Below, in pieces: positions 12,382-22,958 of a DNA stretch of 64,000 nucleotides. Origin of the DNA: Nemertoderma westbladi. Its lineage: Eukaryota; Xenacoelomorpha; Nemertodermatida; Nemertodermatidae. The stretch spans positions 46,108 through 110,107 of the forward strand of contig JAUCBJ010008953.1 in NCBI GenBank assembly GCA_032718475.1, in the 5' to 3' direction. Numbering within the stretch: position 1 is the first letter of the stretch; each line of letters starts with the position of its first letter. A program made the translations under genes and the position numbers. The notes below the pieces were generated by a model. It was not told the origin of the DNA and searched no databases. It worked only from the letters and a program-made list of their open reading frames with translations.

Positions 12382-13200
12382 CAGCGAGCGGAATCCTGAA
12401 TTTAGCGTGTCTGACTCAAGGTGTACTAAATAACAGGTCATGCAGCGAGCGGAATCCTGAATTTAGCGTGTCTGACTCAAGGTGTACTAAATAACAGGTC
12501 ATGCAGCGAGCGGAATCCTGAATTTAGTGTGTCTGACTCAAGGTGTACTAAATAACAGGTCATGCAGCGAGCGGAATCCTGAATTTAGCGTGTCTGACTC
12601 AAGGTGTACTAAATAACAGGTCATGCAGCGAGCGGAATCCTGAATTTAGCGTGTCTGACTCAAGGTGTACTAAATAACAGGTCATGCAGCGAGCGGAATC
12701 CTGAATTTAGTGTGTCTGACTCAAGGTGTACTAAATAACAGGTCATGCAGCGAGCGGAATCCTGAATTTAGCGTGTCTGACTCAAGGTGTACTAAATAAC
12801 AGGTCATGCAGCGAGCGGAATCCTGAATTTAGGTGTCTGACTCAAGGTGTACTAAATAACAGGTCATGCAGCGAGCGGAATCCTGAATTTAGCGTGTCTG
12901 ACTCAAGGTGTACTAAATAACAGGTCATGCAGCGAGCGGAATCCTGAATTTAGCGTGTCTGACTCAAGGTGTACTAAATAACAGGTCATGCAGCGAGCGG
13001 AATCCTGAATTTAGCGTGTCTGACTCAAGGTGTACTAAATAACAGGTCATGCAGCGAGCGGAATCCTGAATTTAGTGTGTCTGACTCAAGGTGTACTAAA
13101 TAACAGGTCATGCAGCGAGCGGAATCCTGAATTTAGCGTGTCTGACTCAAGGTGTACTAAATAACAGGTCATGCAGCGAGCGGAATCCTGAATTTAGCGT
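12381..13200 (+). repeat. 61-bp minisatellite, about 13.5 units
   Basis: Units of 61 bp (one of 60) share AAGGTGTACTAAATAACAGG with the 33-bp array. They add about 28 bp containing GAGCGGAATCCTGAATTTAG. The longer unit looks like the 33-bp unit with an insertion that was then amplified. A C/T variant (TTTAGCGTG or TTTAGTGTG) recurs at roughly every third to fourth unit. Confidence 0.95.
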
Positions 13201-13960
13201 GGGCCGATCGTTTCCCTATTTAGGGGCACTATTTTCATAATATTTCCTTAGAAACCCATCTTATGCAATTTTGGTGAGGTGGATACGATGACTATGGATT
13301 CATAGAAATGTAATAAAATGTCTTTCTGGAATTTTTATCTTGTTGTTGTCAAGGAAACATTTGAATTTGTTTACATTCCCGTTGCCATGGAATTAAGTAT
13401 AATTCTATAAAACAATTCTATAAAACCTACCTATAAAAACTACCAATTCTATAAAACACCATTTTTATTCTGTTTGTTTGTCTTAATATTAAGTTAAAAT
13501 CCACAATCGCATTAAAATCGAATCCACAAAAGTTATCTTATGTAATATTTCATTAGCCATTTTAATGTTAATTAATTAAATATAACATTATTTAAATATT
13601 ATTTATAATTTTAAATAAAATCGGGTAATTAAATACAGAAAATGGCAATATTTATCAAAATTACACTAGATAGATAACTATTAAAGAACTGACGAAACCC
13701 TTTTCGAATAAGCCAAAAATTAATAAATTGGTTGAGAAATGCTGGAGGAGTTAGAAATTTGAAAATAAAAAATGTCATTGCGAGATAATTGCCTTGAAAT
13801 TTTAAATTCCCGCATGGCATGAAGAAAACACACTGTCACCGAGCTAAAATCGTGTTTACGGGGGTTTTCGGGTCGCTGGGATCATTCGGAAAAACAGCGA
13901 CAACTTTAGATTGAAAGAAATCACGCTAAGCGGTTTTCAGAATTGAAATTTTCATTAAGG
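13201..13960. other. CELF intron sequence, non-coding
   Basis: AT-rich, with no gene recognised. A small tandem duplication of ATTCTATAAAAC lies near 13400-13460. Confidence 0.4.
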
Positions 13961-14616
13961 GGCCGTGCACAAAATGATGTCACGCTTTTTGTTAAAAGTC
14001 GATTTTTGACCCCCCCCCCCCCCCCCCCTCTCCCCTCGGTCTCACTCTGTCGCGAATTTTGTACCCCCCCCCCCCCTCCCCCCTTGAACGTCACGGCACA
14101 AAAATACCCAGTATAGTTAATAAAAACTGTTAAATTTGAAATTGTTATGACGTTATTAAAACTAAATGTTAATACTTCATTAATTCAGCTGTAGGCCTAC
14201 ACAACAGAATGACTAAACAAGGAAGACACCCCACATATTCACTCCCATGGGAATGGGGGAACATCTGCGAGTTTCAACATCGATCACCGGAAGTGCACCA
14301 GTATACGATCGACTATTGTACCACATCCAGAGTCTAACTCTACCTCGTCCTTATCTACCCAGTCAATGTGGTGTTCTTCATCTTTATCGCCACTTAGAAT
14401 TAACACTTCATCACCTCGATTCGCGATTACTTGAATAGATTTCACTTTGGCTGTTGATGTTGGTGTTATGTATTTTATTTGTTCACCAAAGTGCTATTGT
14501 GACGTCACAAGTATAGCTACCCCCCCCCCCCCCATGTCACAAATTGTCACAAAATTACAAACATGCACCCCCCCCCCCCCCCCCCTTCGACCGTGACATC
14601 ATTTGTGCACGGCCCC
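13961..14616 (+). mobile_element. PIF/Harbinger-like MITE with 3-bp TAA target duplication
   Basis: The ends are inverted repeats of about 26 bp: GGGGCCGTGCACAAAATGAT at the left and its mirror ending GTGCACGGCCCC at the right. The flanks are TAA on both sides, a 3-bp duplication. GG-starting ends with a TWA-type 3-bp duplication are the known signature of PIF/Harbinger. Subterminal C runs lie near 14010, 14066, 14521 and 14570. No transposase is encoded. It sits in the intron between exons 5 and 6. Confidence 0.82.
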
Positions 14617-14745
14617 TAAACTCAGCTCTGTAGAAAATAGAAAAAACAAAAATTAGAAATGTTGACTGAGGGGGCATCCCCCGCTACCACCTAAACTACA
14701 CTAACTAACCACCCTAACTAAACTATGGTCTAATTCCTCACTCAC

Positions 14746-15045
14746 ATGCCAATTGCTGCAAATTATTCATAGTCTGGTTGTTTTGCTGCGGTTGGTGTTG
14801 CTGCTGTTGTTGCTGCGGAGATCCCTGATTGCCTTGCAACGATGCGGCCTGCATCATCATTAGGTAACCGGCGGGACCCAGACTGGACATCTGTTGCTGC
14901 ACCTTTTTCTGTTCCTTTTCGCGCGGCGTGTCGGCGAACTTGACGACTATGGGAGCAGAACAACCCTCCATCGTCTGTGAGTGGTGGAGGATTTTAATAG
15001 CATTTACTCCCATCGCTCGTGTTTGGTATGTAATGAAGGCACATC
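14746..15045 (-). CDS. celf: CELF exon 5: second half of RRM2 and Gln-rich linker
   Basis: The exon is 300 nt. The acceptor is TGTTTTCTAG and the likely donor is GCAT|GTGAGTG. It completes the split Gly of RNP1 (GCAFITYQ). It continues through helix 2 ([14 protein letters not shown]) and the strongly conserved [11 protein letters not shown] basic KEQKK stretch follows, then a linker with a run of six Gln at residues 232-237 and further Q/N/M. The ACT/GCT-type Gln codons are mostly CAG/CAA mixed. The donor was chosen because reading past it meets TGA two codons later and because exon 6 then joins in phase. The 256 nt between this exon and the 35-bp array are unique sequence. Confidence 0.92.
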
Positions 15046-15301
15046 CTAGAAAACAATTAAACATTCCTTAAAATGGCTTACTATGTGCCTTAGACCCTTT
15101 CTCCAGTCTCTATCCCTGAAGTTATAACTATGGATACGCCACGAACGGAATCATTTAGATTTCTTTCCCATTTAAATAAATCTCAAACTTGATACACAAC
15201 TGAATGACTAGTATCAAACTCAGCCGCATAAACATAGGATTATCGTAAAGTACCGGTAACAATAATGCGGTTTTGATGATACTTTGTAGTCTATTCGTAC
15301 A
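15046..15301. other. Unique 3' part of the intron before CELF exon 5
   Basis: 256 nt of non-repetitive intron between the 35-bp array and the acceptor at 15046. It holds the only unique sequence of this 7.3-kb intron. Confidence 0.6.
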
Positions 15302-18300
15302 ATTACCTTTGCTGCTACTGTCCGGGTCTCTCAGTCCTTCCCTTTGCTACTTCCGTCCGGGTTTCGCAGTCCTTACCTTTGCACTACCGTCCGGGTTTCG
15401 CAGTCCTTACCTTTGCTGCTACTGTCCGGGTTTCGCAGTCCTTACCTTTGCTGCTACTGTCCGGGTTTCGCAGTCCTTAACTTTGCTACCAATGCCCGGG
15501 TTTCGCATTCCTTACCTTTGCTACTACCGTCCAGGTTTCGCAGTCCTTACCTTTGCTGCTACTGTCCGGGTTTCTCAGTCCTTCCCTTTGCTACTACCGT
15601 CCAGGTTTCGCAGTCCTTCCCTTTGCTACTACCGTCCAGGTTTCGCAGTCCTTCCCTTTGCTACTACCGTCCGGGTTTCGCAGTCCTTACCTTTGCACTA
15701 CCGTCCGGGTTTCGCAGTCCTTACCTTTGCTGCTACTGTCCGGGTTTCTCCGTCCTTACCTTTGCTACTACCGTCCAGGTTTCGCAGTCCTTCCCTTTGC
15801 TACTACCGTCCAGGTTTCGCAGTCCTTCCCTTTGCTACTACCGTCCGGGTTTCGCAGTCCTTACCTTTGCACTACCGTCCGGGTTTCGCAGTCCTTACCT
15901 TTGCTGCTACTATCCGGGTTTCTCCGTCCTTACCTTTGCTACTACCGTCCAGGTTTCGCAGTCCTTCCCTTTGCTACTACCGTCCAGGTTTCGCAGTCCT
16001 TCCCTTTGCTACTACCGTCCAGGTTTCGCAGTCCTTCCCTTTGCTACTACCGTCCAGGTTTCGCAGTCCTTCCCTTTGCTACTACCGTCCGGGTTTCGCA
16101 GTCCTTACCTTTGCACTACCGTCCGGGTTTCGCAGTCCTTACCTTTGCTGCTACTGTCCGGGTTTCTCCGTCCTTACCTTTGCTACTACCGTCCAGGTTT
16201 CGCAGTCCTTCCCTTTGCTACTACCGTCCGGGTTTCGCAGTCCTTACCTTTGCACTACCGTCCGGGTTTCGCAGTCCTTCCCTTTGCTACTACCGTCCGG
16301 GTTTCGCAGTCCTTCCCTTTGCTACTACCGTCCAGGTTTCGCAGTCCTTCCCTTTGCTACTACCGTCCAGGTTTCGCAGTCCTTCCCTTTGCTACTACCG
16401 TCCGGGTTTCGCAGTCCTTACCTTTGCTGCTACTGTCCGGGTTTCTCAGTCCTTCCCTTTGCTACTACTGTCCGGGTTTCTCAGTCCTTACCTTTGCTGC
16501 TACTGTCCGGGTTTCGCAGTCCTTAACTTTGCTACCAATGCCCGTGTTTCGCATTCCTTACCTTTGCTACTACCGTCCAGGTTTCGCAGTCCTTCCCTTT
16601 GCTACTACCGTCGGGGTTTCGCAGTCCTTCCCTTTGCTACTTCCGTCCGGGGTTCGCAGTCCTTACCTTTGCTGCTACTGTCCGGGTTTCGCAGTCCTTA
16701 ACTTTGCTACCAATGCCCGTGTTTCGCATTCCTTACCTTTGCTACTACCGTCCAGGTTTCGCAGTCCTTCCCTTTGCTACTACCGTCGGGGTTTCGCAGT
16801 CCTTACCTTTGCTACTACCGCCCGGGTTTCTCAGTCTTTACCTCTGCTACTACCGTCCGGGTTTCGCAGTCCTTAACTTTGCTACCAATGCCCGGGTTTC
16901 GCAGTCCTTACCTTTGCTGCTACCGTCCGGGTTTCGCAGTCCTTACCTTTGCTGCTACTGTCCGGGTTTCGCAGTCCTTACCTTTGCTACTACTGTCCGG
17001 GTTTCGCAGTCCTAAACTTTGCTAACAATGCCCGGGTTTCTCAGTCCTTACCTTTGCTACTACCGACGGGGTTTCGCAGTCCTTACCTTTGCTACTACCG
17101 TCGGGGTTTCGCAGTCCTTCCCTTTGCTACTACCGTCCGGGTTTCGCAGTCCTTACCTTTGCTACTACCGTCCAGGTTTCGCAGTCCTTCCCTTTGCTAC
17201 TACCGTCCGGGTTTCGCAGTCCTTACCTTTGCTACTACCGTCCAGGTTTCGCAGTCCTTCCCTTTGCTACTACCGCCCGGGTTTCTCAGTCTTTACCTCT
17301 GCTACTACCGTCCGGGTTTCGCAGTCCTTAACTTTGCTACCAATGCCCGGGTTTCTCAGTCCTTACCTTTGCTACTACCGACGGGGTTTCGCAGTCCTTA
17401 CCTTTGCTACTACCGTCGGGGTTTCGCAGTCCTTCCCTTTGCTACTACCGTCCGGGTTTCGCAGTCCTTACCTTTGCTACTACCGTCCAGGTTTCGCAGT
17501 CCTTCCCTTTGCTACTACCGTCCGGGTTTCGCAGTCCTTACCTTTGCTGCTACCGTCCGGGTTTCGCAGTCCTTACCTTTGCTACTACCGTCCGGGTTTC
17601 GCAGTCCTTACCTTTGCTGCTACTGTCCGGGCTTCGCAGTCCTTAACTTTGATACCAATGCCCGGGTTTCGTAGTCCTTCCCTTTGCTACTACCGCCCGG
17701 GTTTCGCAGTCCTTCCCTTTGCTACTACCGCCCGGGTTTCGCAGTCCTTACCTTTGCTACTACCGTCGGGGTTTCGCAGTCCTTCCCTTTGCTACTACCG
17801 TCCGGGTTTCGCAGTCCTTACCTTTGCTGCTACTGTCCGGGTTTAGCAGTCCTTAACTTTGCTACCAATGCCCGGGTTTCGCATTCCTTCCCTTTGCTAC
17901 TACCGTCGGGGTTTCGCAGTCCTTCCCTTTGCTACTACCGCCCGGGTTTCTCAGTCCTTACCTTTGCTACTACCGTCCGGGTTTCGCAGTCCTTACCTTT
18001 GCTGCTACTGTCCGGGTTTCTCAGTCCTTCCCTTTGCTACTACTGTCCGGGTTTCTCAGTCCTTACCTTTGCTGCTACTGTCCGGGTTTCGCAGTCCTTA
18101 ACTTTGCTACCAATGCCCGTGTTTCGCATTCCTTACCTTTGCTACTACCGTCCAGGTTTCGCAGTCCTTCCCTTTGCTACTACCGTCGGGGTTTCGCAGT
18201 CCTTCCCTTTGCTACTTCCGTCCGGGGTTCGCAGTCCTTACCTTTGCTGCTACTGTCCGGGTTTCGCAGTCCTTAACTTTGCTACCAATGCCCGTGTTTC

Positions 18301-21300
18301 GCATTCCTTACCTTTGCTACTACCGTCCAGGTTTCGCAGTCCTTCCCTTTGCTACTACCGTCGGGGTTTCGCAGTCCTTACCTTTGCTACTACCGCCCGG
18401 GTTTCTCAGTCTTTACCTCTGCTACTACCGTCCGGGTTTCGCAGTCCTTAACTTTGCTACCAATGCCCGGGTTTCGCAGTCCTTACCTTTGCTGCTACCG
18501 TCCGGGTTTCGCAGTCCTTACCTTTGCTGCTACTGTCCGGGTTTCGCAGTCCTTACCTTTGCTACTACTGTCCGGGTTTCGCAGTCCTAAACTTTGCTAA
18601 CAATGCCCGGGTTTCTCAGTCCTTACCTTTGCTACTACCGACGGGGTTTCGCAGTCCTTACCTTTGCTACTACCGTCGGGGTTTCGCAGTCCTTCCCTTT
18701 GCTACTACCGTCCGGGTTTCGCAGTCCTTACCTTTGCTACTACCGTCCAGGTTTCGCAGTCCTTCCCTTTGCTACTACCGTCCGGGTTTCGCAGTCCTTA
18801 CCTTTGCTACTACCGTCCAGGTTTCGCAGTCCTTCCCTTTGCTACTACCGCCCGGGTTTCTCAGTCTTTACCTCTGCTACTACCGTCCGGGTTTCGCAGT
18901 CCTTAACTTTGCTACCAATGCCCGGGTTTCTCAGTCCTTACCTTTGCTACTACCGACGGGGTTTCGCAGTCCTTACCTTTGCTACTACCGTCGGGGTTTC
19001 GCAGTCCTTCCCTTTGCTACTACCGTCCGGGTTTCGCAGTCCTTACCTTTGCTACTACCGTCCAGGTTTCGCAGTCCTTCCCTTTGCTACTACCGTCCGG
19101 GTTTCGCAGTCCTTACCTTTGCTGCTACCGTCCGGGTTTCGCAGTCCTTACCTTTGCTACTACCGTCCGGGTTTCGCAGTCCTTACCTTTGCTGCTACTG
19201 TCCGGGCTTCGCAGTCCTTAACTTTGATACCAATGCCCGGGTTTCGTAGTCCTTCCCTTTGCTACTACCGCCCGGGTTTCGCAGTCCTTCCCTTTGCTAC
19301 TACCGCCCGGGTTTCGCAGTCCTTACCTTTGCTACTACCGTCGGGGTTTCGCAGTCCTTCCCTTTGCTACTACCGTCCGGGTTTCGCAGTCCTTACCTTT
19401 GCTGCTACTGTCCGGGTTTAGCAGTCCTTAACTTTGCTACCAATGCCCGGGTTTCGCATTCCTTCCCTTTGCTACTACCGTCGGGGTTTCGCAGTCCTTC
19501 CCTTTGCTACTACCGCCCGGGTTTCTCAGTCCTTACCTTTGCTACTACCGTCCGGGTTTCGCAGTCCTTCCCTTTGCTACTACCGTCGGGGTTTTGCAGT
19601 CCTTCCCTTTGCTACTACCGCCCGGGTTTCGCAGTCCTTACCTTTGCTACTACCGTCCGGGTTTCGCAGTCCTTCCCTTTGCTACTACCGTCCGGGTTTC
19701 GCAGTCCTTACCTTTGCTACTACCGTCGGGGTTTCGCAGTCCTTCCCTTTGCTACTACCGCCCGGGTTTCTCAGTCCTTACCTTTGCTACTACCGTCCGG
19801 GTTTCGCAGTCCTTCCCTTTGCTACTACCGTCGGGGTTTCGCAGTCCTTCCCTTTGCTACTACCGCCCGGGTTTCGCAGTCCTTACCTTTGCTACTACCG
19901 TCCGGGTTTCGCAGTCCTTCCCTTTGCTACTACCGTCGGGGTTTCGCAGTCCTTCCCTTTGCTACTACCGCCCGGGTTTCTCAGTCCTTACCTTTGCTAC
20001 TACCGTCCGGGTTTCGCAGTCCTTCCCTTTGCTACTACCGTCGGGGTTTTGCAGTCCTTCCCTTTGCTACTACCGCCCGGGTTTCGCAGTCCTTACCTTT
20101 GCTACTACCGTCCGGGTTTCGCAGTCCTTCCCTTTGCTACTACCGTCCGGGTTTCGCAGTCCTTACCTTTGCTACTACCGTCGGGGTTTCGCAGTCCTTC
20201 CCTTTGCTACTACCGCCCGGGTTTCTCAGTCCTTACCTTTGCTACTACCGTCCGGGTTTCGCAGTCCTTCCCTTTGCTACTACCGTCGGGGTTTTGCAGT
20301 CCTTCCCTTTGCTACTACCGCCCGGGTTTCGCAGTCCTTACCTTTGCTACTACCGTCCGGGTTTCGCAGTCCTTCCCTTTGCTACTACCGTCCGGGTTTC
20401 GCAGTCCTTACCTTTGCTGCTACTGTCCGGGTTTCGCAGTCCTTAACTTTGCTACCAATGCCCGGGTTTCGCAGTCCTTCCCTTTGCTACTACCGCCCGG
20501 GTTTTGCAGTCCTTCCCTTTGCTACTACCGCCCGGGTTTCGCAGTCCTTACCTTTGCCACTACCGTCGGGGTTTCGCAGTCCTTCTCTTTGCTACTACTG
20601 TCCGGGTTTCTCAGTCCTTACCTTTGCTACTACCGTCCGGGTTTCTCAGTCCTTCCCTTTGCTACTACCGTCCGGGTTTCGCAATCCTTACTTACCTTTG
20701 CTACTACCGTCCGGGTTTCGCAGTCCTTACCTTTGCTACTACTGTCCGGGTTTCGCAGTCCTTACTTACCTTTGCTACTACCGTCCGGGTTTCGCAGTCC
20801 TTACCTTTGCTACTACCGTCGGGGTTTCGCAGTGCTTCCCTTTGCTGCTACCGTCCGGGTTTCGCAGTCCTTACCTTTGCTACTACCGTCCGGGTTTCGC
20901 ATTCCTTACCTTTGCTACTACCGTCCGGGTTTCGCATTCCTTACCTTTGCTACTACCGTCCAGGTTTCGCAGTCCTTACCTTTGCTACTACCGTCCGGGT
21001 TTCGCAGTCCTTACCTTTGCTACTACCGTACGGGTTTCGCATTCCTTACCTTTGCTACTACCGTCCGGGTTTCGCAGTCCTTCCCTTTGCTACTACCGTC
21101 GGGGTTTCGCAGTCCTTCCCTTTGCTACTACCGTACGGGTTTCGCATTCCTTACCTTTGCTACTACCGTCCGGGTTTCGCAGTCCTTACCTTTGCTACTA
21201 CCGTACGGGTTTCGCATTCCTTACCTTTGCTACTACCGTCCAGGTTTCGCAGTCCTTACCTTTGCTACTACCGTCCGGGTTTCGCAGTCCTTACCTTTGC

Positions 21301-22371
21301 TACTACCGTCCGGGTTTCGCAGTCCTTACCTTTGCTACTACCGTACGGGTTTCGCATTCCTTACCTTTGCTACTACCGTCCGGGTTTCGCAGTCCTTCCC
21401 TTTGCTACTACCGTACGGGTTTCGCATTCCTTACCTTTGCTACTACCGTCCGGGTTTCGCATTCCTTACCTTTGCTACTACCGTCCAGGTTTCGCAGTCC
21501 TTACCTTTGCTACTACCGTCCGGGTTTCGCAGTCCTTACCTTTGCTACTACCGTACGGGTTTCGCATTCCTTACCTTTGCTACTACCGTCCGGGTTTCGC
21601 AGTCCTTCCCTTTGCTACTACCGTCCGGGTTTCGCAGTCCTTACCTTTGCTACTACCGTACGGGTTTCGCATTCCTTACCTTTGCTACTACCGTCCGGGT
21701 TTCGCATTCCTTACCTTTGCTACTACCGTCCAGGTTTCGCAGTCCTTACCTTTGCTACTACCGTCCGGGTTTCGCAGTCCTTACCTTTGCTACTACCGTA
21801 CGGGTTTCGCATTCCTTACCTTTGCTACTACCGTCCGGGTTTCGCAGTCCTTCCCTTTGCTACTACCGTCGGGGTTTCGCAGTCCTTCCCTTTGCTACTA
21901 CCGTACGGGTTTCGCAGTCCTTCCCTTTGCTACTACCGTCCGGGTTTCGCAGTCCTTACCTTTGCTACTACCGTACGGGTTTCGCATTCCTTACCTTTGC
22001 TACTACCGTCCGGGTTTCGCAGTCCTTCCCTTTGCTACTACCGTCGGGGTTTCGCAGTCCTTCCCTTTGCTACTACCGTCCGGGTTTCGCAGTCCTTACC
22101 TTTGCTACTACCGCCGGGTTTCGCAGTTCTTACCTTTGCTACTACCGTCGGGGTTTCGCAGTCCTTACCTTTGCAACTACCGTCGGGGTTTCTCAGTCCT
22201 TACCTTTGCTACTACCGTCGGGGTTTCGCAGTGCTTCCCTTTGCTGCTACCGTCCGGGTTTCGCAGTCCTTACCTTTGCTACTACCGCCGGGTTTCGCAG
22301 TTCTTACCTTTGCTACTACCGTCGGGGTTTCGCATTCCTTACCTTTGCTACTACCGTCGGGGTTTCGCAGT
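15302..22371 (-). repeat. 35-bp array made of the CELF exon 4 / 5' splice-site sequence, about 200 units
   Basis: On the gene strand the unit is the last 28 nt of exon 4 (ending GTAGTAGCAAAG) plus GTAAGGA, the first 7 nt of the intron. The exon's own end (22343-22371) is the first unit and the rest runs on without a gap. The array fills about 96% of the intron. Units come as AAAGGTAAGG (donor intact), AAAGGGAAGG and AAAGTTAAGG (GT lost), plus a few 33-34-bp length variants. Since 35 leaves remainder 2 on division by 3 and the plus strand of the unit lacks stops, very long plus-strand frames (up to 1033 codons) appear; they are artefacts. Confidence 0.97.
16386..19564. repeat. 1575-bp higher-order duplication inside the 35-bp array
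   Basis: The block at about 16386-17989 recurs at 17961-19564 with an offset of 1575 bp, or 45 units, and I saw no differences. It includes the same order of rare variants (for example GCATTCC, TAACTTTG and GATACCAATG). This is a recent tandem duplication of many units at once. Confidence 0.85.
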
Positions 22372-22505
22372 ACCGTACAGTCCTCTATTTTACCATAAGG
22401 AGAGAACAGCACACGGACATCATTTTCACCGAATTTCTTTGTTATCATTCCCACAAACAGTTTCCGCTCCTCAACATTTCTGTTTTCACTGTCGGCAGGT
22501 TTCAT
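22343..22505 (-). CDS. celf: CELF exon 4: first half of RRM2
   Basis: The exon is 163 nt (54 codons plus 1). Its acceptor is TTCGTTTCAG and its donor AAAG|GTAAGG. It encodes MKPADSE, the CELF inter-RRM linker, then RNP2 KLFVGMI (residues 115-121), and ends with [12 protein letters not shown] and the first base of Gly. The last 28 nt of the exon together with the first 7 nt of the intron form the unit that is repeated about 200 times downstream. If the intron were retained, the frame would hit a stop about 130 nt past the exon, inside the array. A following unit donor used instead would add 35 nt and shift the frame. Confidence 0.93.
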
Positions 22506-22958
22506 CTGAAACGAATAATTCATGGTTTTACATAAAGTTTAGGAAAACTTTGCATTTGTTTTGTATGTGATTTGTTTTCAATTAATAATGTCTAATAAAT
22601 GGGTCTGAGAAAAGTAGCCAAAAACAATAAAAAGACTGAGGAGACTAAAAACTTAACTTAACCAAGATATGCAATCTAAGATAACTTTTGACGGTAATTT
22701 CATGTTGACAATAATGGTTTAGCAAGACCAGCTATTCTTTTGGTGTCTCCTGCCAGTCATAATATACCCATACCTTTACCTTTAATTCACATTCTGATCA
22801 GTGTCCAGCTGATAATGGTATGCCGTTACTAGTAATCAAAATATAGAAACTGATATATATTTTTTAAGTGCGTTTTTCATGCAGAATTTCATGGTGACAA
22901 CGGTCTAGCTTTTCCAGCGTCTCTTGCAATTATTCTCTAAATACGTGTACTTTGACTG
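22506..22958. other. Unique 3' part of CELF intron 3 before exon 4
   Basis: About 450 nt of AT-rich unique intron between the 34-bp array and the exon 4 acceptor. No gene seen. Confidence 0.5.

Noticed and set aside
15302-22342. Recursive-splicing (ratchet) sites, since each unit has AAAG|GTAAGG
   Set aside because: A ratchet site needs a pyrimidine tract before the AG. The unit is purine-rich there (GGTAGTAGCAAAG).
19434-22535. Plus-strand open frames up to 1033 codons (and many of 80-964) across 15.3-22.5 kb
   Set aside because: They come from a 35-bp unit whose plus strand has no stop in any frame. They are antisense to the CELF gene and all three frames are open at once.
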